Shown: positions 41,638 through 46,091 of the stretch, piece after piece
Position numbering within the stretch: position 1 is the first letter of the stretch
Layout of the letters: every line of letters starts with the position of its first letter
Assembly (NCBI GenBank): GCA_002309015.1
Contig: DBWM01000042.1
Coordinates: 264-46,354, forward strand
Length of the DNA stretch: 46,091 nt
Origin: Myxococcales bacterium UBA1238
GTDB lineage: Bacteria; Myxococcota_A; Bradymonadia; UBA7976; UBA1532
Reading direction: 5' to 3'
Notes under the pieces: model-generated
The model's input: the letters and a program-made list of their open reading frames with translations, nothing else
Told to the model about the DNA's origin: nothing
The model's database searches: none
Position numbers and translations under genes: made by a program

Positions 41638-42618
41638 TCAGAGGCCCTGCGCGATGTGATCGAGTCTTTTGACTTCGGCCTGTGATTTGATGCAGTCGAT
41701 GACCGCCTTGAAGATGTCGCGCTTTTTGTTAAAGGGCACGCGCGTATCGGGCTGAACTGCGCCTAATCCCGCATCCATATCGCCCAGATCGAGGAGATCG
41801 ATGCCGTGGAATTCGAGGGTAATATGGCGGCTTAAATGCAATCCTGCGGTGACTGCAAGGCATGATGCCGTGGCCCCAAGCGCCGTAAATGCGGTGCCGA
41901 TCAGGGGGCATCCCATGGCTACGCTGACCGGATATTGCGGCAATAAGGTTTCATCCGCGTCGCTGTCATCGCTCATATCGAAGGATGCAGCCTTAAAGGG
42001 ATCTTCTGCCGAGGGTTTATAAGGCCAGCGCGGTGCCAAAAGGACCCTGGGAGATCCCTGAATGCTGTGGCTCGTAAGACCTTTTAATGCCATCCATGCG
42101 AGCACGCCGGACTTGGCCAAATAGTAAGGTGCGCAGGGGAATATGCTCGAATCGTAAAGATGGCCTGTCGCTTTTAAGTCGTCCTGAAGCGCCTTTGATG
42201 TGTGGTATCCAGGGGATCTGAAGCCCACTACAGCGCATTCTGCCGCCTTTTCAAGGCGTTCCTTACCTTCTTTCACCTCCGCCAAACGCTCGTCATCGCT
42301 GAGTCTTGTGAGCGCATAGGGGTGATGCCATGTGTGATTGGCGATCTCGTGGCCGGCCTTTACGAGGGATCGCAAAATCGTGCGGTTCTGATCGCTCTCG
42401 ACATCTTCAGCCACGCAGTAAAAGGTGGCTTCGATGCCGCAGTCGGCAAAGAGATCGAGAAATCGCGGTAAACCCCGGGTCCATACGGCGTCATTTGCGG
42501 CGGATTCGTCGAGCCCGTGGATGCGGTAATAATGCTTGAGATCGTCGACATCGACGCCGACGCTCGCGGTCAGCGGCTTTTCGACCCAATTCTTGATGGC
42601 ACTAAATGGATTCATCAT
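41638..42618 (-). CDS. Polysaccharide deacetylase (NodB homology, CE4 family)
   Basis: 326 residues. The NodB signature is present: GVDVDDL (the metal-binding Asp pair, 23-26), FYCVAEDV, HEIANHTWHH (90-99, metal His) and FRSPGYH (134-139). The C-terminal part carries LSRHITLEFHGIDLLD, where the last conserved His is expected. No signal peptide is visible, so it probably acts in the cytoplasm or on lipid-linked sugar, as deacetylases in polysaccharide or glycolipid clusters do. A central insertion (PSAEDPFKAASFDMSDDSDAD) is acidic. Its ATG overlaps the glycosyltransferase stop by four bases (ATGA), and its stop abuts the transglycosylase start. Confidence 0.9.
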   Translation of the reverse strand: MMNPFSAIKNWVEKPLTASVGVDVDDLKHYYRIHGLDESAANDAVWTRGLPRFLDLFADCGIEATFYCVAEDVESDQNRTILRSLVKAGHEIANHTWHHPYALTRLSDDERLAEVKEGKERLEKAAECAVVGFRSPGYHTSKALQDDLKATGHLYDSSIFPCAPYYLAKSGVLAWMALKGLTSHSIQGSPRVLLAPRWPYKPSAEDPFKAASFDMSDDSDADETLLPQYPVSVAMGCPLIGTAFTALGATASCLAVTAGLHLSRHITLEFHGIDLLDLGDMDAGLGAVQPDTRVPFNKKRDIFKAVIDCIKSQAEVKRLDHIAQGL

Positions 42619-43364
42619 TTGAGATCCCGACCAAAACGGATGATGGCGGTCAGGCGGACCGTGTTCTTTAAAACGCGCGGCACGCGGCGAAGGAGCCCGA
42701 TTGAAGGCGGACGCTTCTCTTCGAGCTGGATGGGGACTTCGCAGAAGCTGTGGCTGGAACGGTGAACGCGGACGGTCAGCTCGCTCGTAAACATGTCGTG
42801 CTCCACCACGCAGCTGTCGACGATGGGCATGATCGCCTCGCGATCGAACGCCTTGAGCCCGTGGGTGTCGGTGCCCTTAAAGCCGACGGCGACGCGAAGC
42901 ATGGTGGAGAGCACCAGGGTTGCGGCGCGGCGGAAGAGGGGACGGCGGTCGTCTGCACCTTCAGCGCGCTTGGATCCCACCACATATTCGATGCCCGCAC
43001 GCAGTTTCTCGAGGGCGTTGTCGTAAAAGCGCGTGTCGCAGAGATCGATCTCGTCGCAGATGACGTAATGCCCGCGCGCCTTATGGATCGCTTCCTTTAA
43101 TGCGCGCCCGTAGTTCGGCTCGCCCACCGAGAAGCTGTTGACCTCGGGGTTTTCGGCTGCAAGCTTTTGGGCGATCTCGATGGTGCGATCCTTGGAGCCG
43201 TTTTCAGCCAGCCAGATTTCAAAGGTTTCGGGTCGCGCGCGCATCTTTTCGAGCAGCTCGGTGACGGCGCTTTCGAGGATCTGCTCTTCGTTATAGATGG
43301 GGATTAAAATCGAGAGTTCGGGCGCTGCGTTTTCTGCGGCGTTCTGTTCGCGGGGTTCTTCCAT
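42615..43364 (-). CDS. Family 2 glycosyltransferase (dolichyl-phosphate mannosyltransferase-like)
   Basis: 249 residues from the ATG at 43364, placed by GAGAGGA six bases upstream. The GT-A start is ELSILIPIYNEEQILESAV, followed by LAENGSKDRTIEIAQ and YVICDEIDLCD, which takes the place of the metal-binding DxD. After that come KAFDREAIMPI and FCEVPIQLEEKRPPS, usual for the DPM1-like branch of GT2. No membrane helices are seen. Such enzymes transfer a sugar from a nucleotide donor to a lipid carrier or glycan at the inner membrane. Within this operon it probably builds the glycan that the deacetylase trims. It begins 12 bases after the FAD gene's stop codon. Confidence 0.9.
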   Translation of the reverse strand: MEEPREQNAAENAAPELSILIPIYNEEQILESAVTELLEKMRARPETFEIWLAENGSKDRTIEIAQKLAAENPEVNSFSVGEPNYGRALKEAIHKARGHYVICDEIDLCDTRFYDNALEKLRAGIEYVVGSKRAEGADDRRPLFRRAATLVLSTMLRVAVGFKGTDTHGLKAFDREAIMPIVDSCVVEHDMFTSELTVRVHRSSHSFCEVPIQLEEKRPPSIGLLRRVPRVLKNTVRLTAIIRFGRDLK

Positions 43365-43375
43365 CACATTTCCTC

Positions 43376-44692
43376 TCAAAGGGCGTTTGCGGCGGCGCGT
43401 CCGGCTAAGAGCGCATCTTCCATGGCCGAGTAATTCCAGTCGCCGTAGCGGCCGATGCTTTGAATGCCTTCCTGGGCGAGCCAGTCGAGCACGGTCTTTC
43501 GGGCGTTCTGATATTCAAAATCGTAAATCACGTAAGCGCAAGGGGCGCGACCGGGCAGGGCAAAGCGAATCTGTGCGGCGTCTTTGATGAAGCCCATCTC
43601 CACCAGTCCTGCGGTCACCTGAGGCAGCTGATCCATCGGCGCAACGCTGCGATCCGTGAGCTCCACGTAAAGGGATCCGCAGCCTTCGGGCGCAAGGGCG
43701 GGCACGGCGTTCGAAAAACTCCCCACGCGGTACATGGGGTAGCGATCTTCGGGCACGTAAATCCAGTGATCGGGCAGGAGCGGTTTTGCGTTGAGCGCCA
43801 GGTTGAGCCAGGTGACCTCGTTTGCGCGGAGTTTGCCTGCGGCGTCGCGAACGGCTTCCGGAACCGCATCGCCCAAAAGCCCGATGAGCTGCGGCAGAGG
43901 CGCGCTCGAAATCAGATGCTCGAAGGCGATCTCACCTTTGGCTGTAAAGGCGATCTTCTTCTTCCAGTTGATCTTTTGGGCGCGGCAGTTGAGCGCGATG
44001 CGATCTTCGCCCACCAGGCGGCCCATGCCGTTGGAGAGCGAAGCGATGCCGCCTTCTTTGGGATAGATGAACTGCGCGTTGTAGCCTTCGGCGCCGGCGT
44101 TGCAGCCCAGAGCGCCGCGGACAATTTGCTCGAGATTCGGTTTGGGCACGAAGCGCTGGCACCAGCCGGAGGTGATCTCGTTCGCCTTTACGCCCCAGAG
44201 CCTCGCGTTGTAGGGGAGCATGAAATGCCGCGCGATCCCCTCGCCAAAATAGGCGCAAATCCATTCCGCAAAGTTTTGGGGTTCATCGAGCTCGGGGTTT
44301 GCTGTGGCGGTGCGCGCGTTGATGGCGCCCATGAGGCATTCGGCCACGACTTCGAGCGGCAGGCCGTAAAGATGCGACTGGAACGGGTAAGCGGTGAGGC
44401 AGCCGTGCGACCAGATGCGGCTCTTGCGCGATACGGTCACGAATCCGTCTTCGCCGAGCGCCTTCAGGCAGAGCGCGCGCATTTCGGGATTTCGCAGATG
44501 GAGCCAATGGCCCGTGCGGTCAAAGGTGAAGCCGTCTTTTTGCTCGCTTCGGCATTCGCCGCCGAGTTCCGATTCCGCTTCGAGCACAAACGCGGGCCGG
44601 GTTGCGTGGTAAGCCGCAGAGAGGCCGCTCAGTCCACCGCCCAGCACGAGGAGCGAGGTTTTTTGAGGCAGGGATTCGGCAAAATTCGCCAT
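43376..44692 (-). CDS. FAD-dependent oxidoreductase (amine oxidase/UDP-galactopyranose mutase-like)
   Basis: 438 residues. The dinucleotide-binding fold is GGGLSGLSAA (18-27) with the ribose-binding Glu40, followed by ELGGECRSE and FDRTGHWLHLRNPEM. This pattern is shared by protoporphyrinogen oxidase-like and UDP-galactopyranose mutase-like proteins of polysaccharide clusters. Residues about 100-160 have PFQSHLYGLP and MLPYNARLWGV, again as in that group, and SIGRYGDWNYSAMEDALLAGRAAA at the end is the usual C-terminal FAD contact. It heads the envelope operon. A role in remodelling a nucleotide sugar or a lipid-linked sugar is likely but not proven. Confidence 0.88.
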   Translation of the reverse strand: MANFAESLPQKTSLLVLGGGLSGLSAAYHATRPAFVLEAESELGGECRSEQKDGFTFDRTGHWLHLRNPEMRALCLKALGEDGFVTVSRKSRIWSHGCLTAYPFQSHLYGLPLEVVAECLMGAINARTATANPELDEPQNFAEWICAYFGEGIARHFMLPYNARLWGVKANEITSGWCQRFVPKPNLEQIVRGALGCNAGAEGYNAQFIYPKEGGIASLSNGMGRLVGEDRIALNCRAQKINWKKKIAFTAKGEIAFEHLISSAPLPQLIGLLGDAVPEAVRDAAGKLRANEVTWLNLALNAKPLLPDHWIYVPEDRYPMYRVGSFSNAVPALAPEGCGSLYVELTDRSVAPMDQLPQVTAGLVEMGFIKDAAQIRFALPGRAPCAYVIYDFEYQNARKTVLDWLAQEGIQSIGRYGDWNYSAMEDALLAGRAAANAL

Positions 44693-44766
44693 GGCGCATC
44701 CTTTTTAAACAAAAGGCGCGCTTTTAGCAGAAATGGAGGATGAATGCCACGGTTGCGGGCGGCAGG

Positions 44767-45573
44767 TCAGTTGATGTGGCGGGGGCGGATGTCGGTGACG
44801 GTGTCGTCTTCGGGATCGTCGTCGAAGCTCGCGACCATGGGATCGCCGGGGATGTCGAAGTCGATGGAGGCTTCTTCGGGGTTTGTGGGCCTGGCGCGGC
44901 GCTTGTTTTGCTGCCTCGTCTGGCGGATCAGCGCGTTCATCTGGTCGCAGAGGGCCACGTAAGCGGGCGCGGGGCTCAAAACCAGGGTCGCCTCGATGCG
45001 GCGGACGAGATCGTTATAGGCGTCGATGAGGGATTCGCGCGCTTTTTGGGTGCTGTCTTTTTCGGTATTGGCGTTTTCGATGGTGCGCGAAGTGCGCAGA
45101 GCCGCAAACTGGGCGCAACCCTGACGCAGGGCTTCAATCCATTCGTCGATGGCCGCCGCCTTCAGAAGGGCCGGATCGAGGCTGTCAAAGATCGACAGAT
45201 ATTTGTCCATCCAGCCGTATTCTTTGGGGTAAGCGAGTTTCGTGGGGTTCGGCAGATCGTCCAGAGCCTCGATGATCTTCTCGGAGGCGTTCTGCCGATC
45301 TTCGTTCGGATGCTCGAGTCCGAGCTTGAGTTCTTTGATGGTGTTCGTCCAGAGCCGATCGTTCGTGGTGTCGATCTCTTTTAAAGTGACGCCATATTTG
45401 TTCGGTTTCTCGGCGAACTTGGCCCGAAACTCGCAGGTGGCCAAAACAAACCGGTCGTAAAACGTCTCTTCGATCTGAGGCAGCGCCTCAAAAAGCGCGA
45501 TGAGCCCGTTCGAGAAGGTGAGGACTTCGGGATTGGAAAGGCTGTAAAGCTGAACGGCATCGACTTCGGACAT
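44767..45573 (-). CDS. DUF6261-like helical protein (second copy)
   Basis: 268 residues from the ATG at 45573, six bases after GGAG. It has no signal peptide and is mostly helical. It aligns with the protein at 17287-18078: QLYSLSNPEVLTFSNGL against QLYRAEQITLNRAV, NPTKLAYPKEYG against NPTKLNYDREYG, then a helix with SLDPALLKAA against KLDPQVIERA. The C-terminal part differs, ending in an acidic Asp/Pro stretch (SFDDDPEDD) after a basic patch (RRARP). Family placement (DUF6261) is from memory and moderate. It lies 74 bases upstream of the envelope operon on the same strand but is not tightly linked to it. Confidence 0.7.
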   Translation of the reverse strand: MSEVDAVQLYSLSNPEVLTFSNGLIALFEALPQIEETFYDRFVLATCEFRAKFAEKPNKYGVTLKEIDTTNDRLWTNTIKELKLGLEHPNEDRQNASEKIIEALDDLPNPTKLAYPKEYGWMDKYLSIFDSLDPALLKAAAIDEWIEALRQGCAQFAALRTSRTIENANTEKDSTQKARESLIDAYNDLVRRIEATLVLSPAPAYVALCDQMNALIRQTRQQNKRRARPTNPEEASIDFDIPGDPMVASFDDDPEDDTVTDIRPRHIN

Positions 45574-45651
45574 GGTGAACTCCAAAAAAGGTCTGTCCGG
45601 TAGAGTCTCAAATTTTGGGATAGACTTCAATCCAGAGTTTTTGTGAAGGCG

Positions 45652-45863
45652 TTTTTTTATGGCGCAAGGCGATCCCGAACGTCGGGTCGGCGATGGAATT
45701 GCTGCGCAAGGCAATCCCGAATGTCGGGTGATGGGGTGGAATTGCTGCGCAATGCAAAAAGAGGCTCAGGAAGGGGTTGGAATTGCTGCGCAATGCAATC
45801 CCGAAGCTTGCGGGAGGGGATGGAATTGCTGCTCAAGGCAAAAAGGAGGCTCAGGAAATGCTT
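45652..45863. repeat. Tandem array of about 42-bp units, alternating two types
   Basis: TGGAATTGCTGC begins at 45694, 45737, 45778 and 45821 (steps of 43, 41 and 43), with a partial older unit before them. Units alternate between a CAATCCCGAA type, which can pair CCCGA with TCGGG, and an AAAAGGAGGCTCAGG type, so the full period is about 84. No gene is supported in 45574-46091. Confidence 0.8.
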
Positions 45864-45914
45864 GGACGGGCTGCGTTTGGGGGGCTGATTGGGGTTGTTG
45901 GGGTTGTTGGGGGC

Positions 45915-46091
45915 TGTTGGGGGCTTCCTCTCTTTTCGGCAATTTCCTTTGATTTCAAAGATCCTTTGCAGGGAGATAAGGGAAACCCGCTTGCGGGCGT
46001 GTTTCCCTTAAGCTTTGGCAGCCGTGATCTTCGGGGATTGTTTGGCTTGATGGGGTTGTTGGGCTTGTTGGGGGCTTCCTCTCTTTTCGGC
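45915..46091. repeat. 26-bp direct repeat bracketing a strong hairpin
   Basis: A 26-base sequence containing GGGGGCTTCCTCTCTTTTCGGC occurs at 45915-45940 and again at 46066-46091, the window end; both are preceded by TTGTTGGG-type runs. Between them lies the hairpin at 45977-46010. Confidence 0.8.
45977..46010. other. Perfect 10-bp inverted repeat with inner stem
   Basis: TAAGGGAAAC (45977-45986) pairs with GTTTCCCTTA (46001-46010), and CCGC/GCGG inside can add a second stem. No T-tract follows, so it is not a standard terminator; it may be a genome-wide repeat element. Confidence 0.65.

Overview
The window looks like chromosomal DNA from a Myxococcota-type bacterium, possibly an animal-associated relative of the Bradymonadales. 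The taxonomic pointers are a DUF4215-type myxococcal Cys-rich repeat (764-1588), a MopE-type CYDGIDND motif, many lipoproteins whose Cys is followed by an acidic run, a pseudo-receiver/coiled-coil protein of AglZ/FrzS layout, and FISUMP-domain lipoproteins. G+C is high, except in one gene (24963-26018) that is clearly AT-rich. I found no tRNA, rRNA, phage, IS or CRISPR. The taxon is an inference from gene content only.

Layout. 1-6235 (minus strand): a truncated Cys-rich lipoprotein, then a run of sugar-kinase-like protein (APH/NahK type), alpha-phosphohexomutase, Ig-like lipoprotein and DUF4215 protein; a 21-bp minisatellite follows. 6402-11777 (plus): a 1335-aa pseudo-receiver/coiled-coil protein with nine 28-residue repeats, then thymidine phosphorylase, each with a hairpin terminator. 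12413-18078 (minus): seven tandem secreted Sel1-repeat proteins sharing a C-x7-C pair like that of the Helicobacter Hcp proteins, headed by a DUF6261-like protein. 18419-19804 (plus): a CNT nucleoside transporter. 19847-23468 (minus): two paralogous EGF-module/FISUMP lipoproteins with TTG starts.

23916-27585 (plus): two distantly related proteins of unknown function with very different base composition, then a HEAT-repeat/SpoU methyltransferase fusion whose ribosome binding site lies in a hairpin. 27586-28629 is gene-free but holds a 42-bp-period hairpin array and the decayed end of the next gene. 28630-37379 (minus): a 2100-residue Cys-rich lipoprotein, a radical SAM/SPASM enzyme and two small, very acidic lipoproteins. 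This is my best candidate for an undescribed system, a surface-lipoprotein maturation locus. 37617-39609 (plus): two tandem EamA transporters. 39643-44692 (minus): an envelope operon (FAD oxidoreductase, GT2 glycosyltransferase, polysaccharide deacetylase, MltD-like transglycosylase), its last three genes overlapping or abutting. 44767-45573 is a second DUF6261-like gene, and the window ends in another repeat region.

Taken together, most genes serve the envelope and surface, and several families are present as local duplicates (seven Sel1 genes; two FISUMP, two EamA, two DUF6261-like, two W-R proteins). This suggests a region that diversifies by tandem duplication. Nucleoside salvage (transporter and phosphorylase) and hexose-phosphate metabolism (kinase and mutase) are the recognisable metabolic themes.
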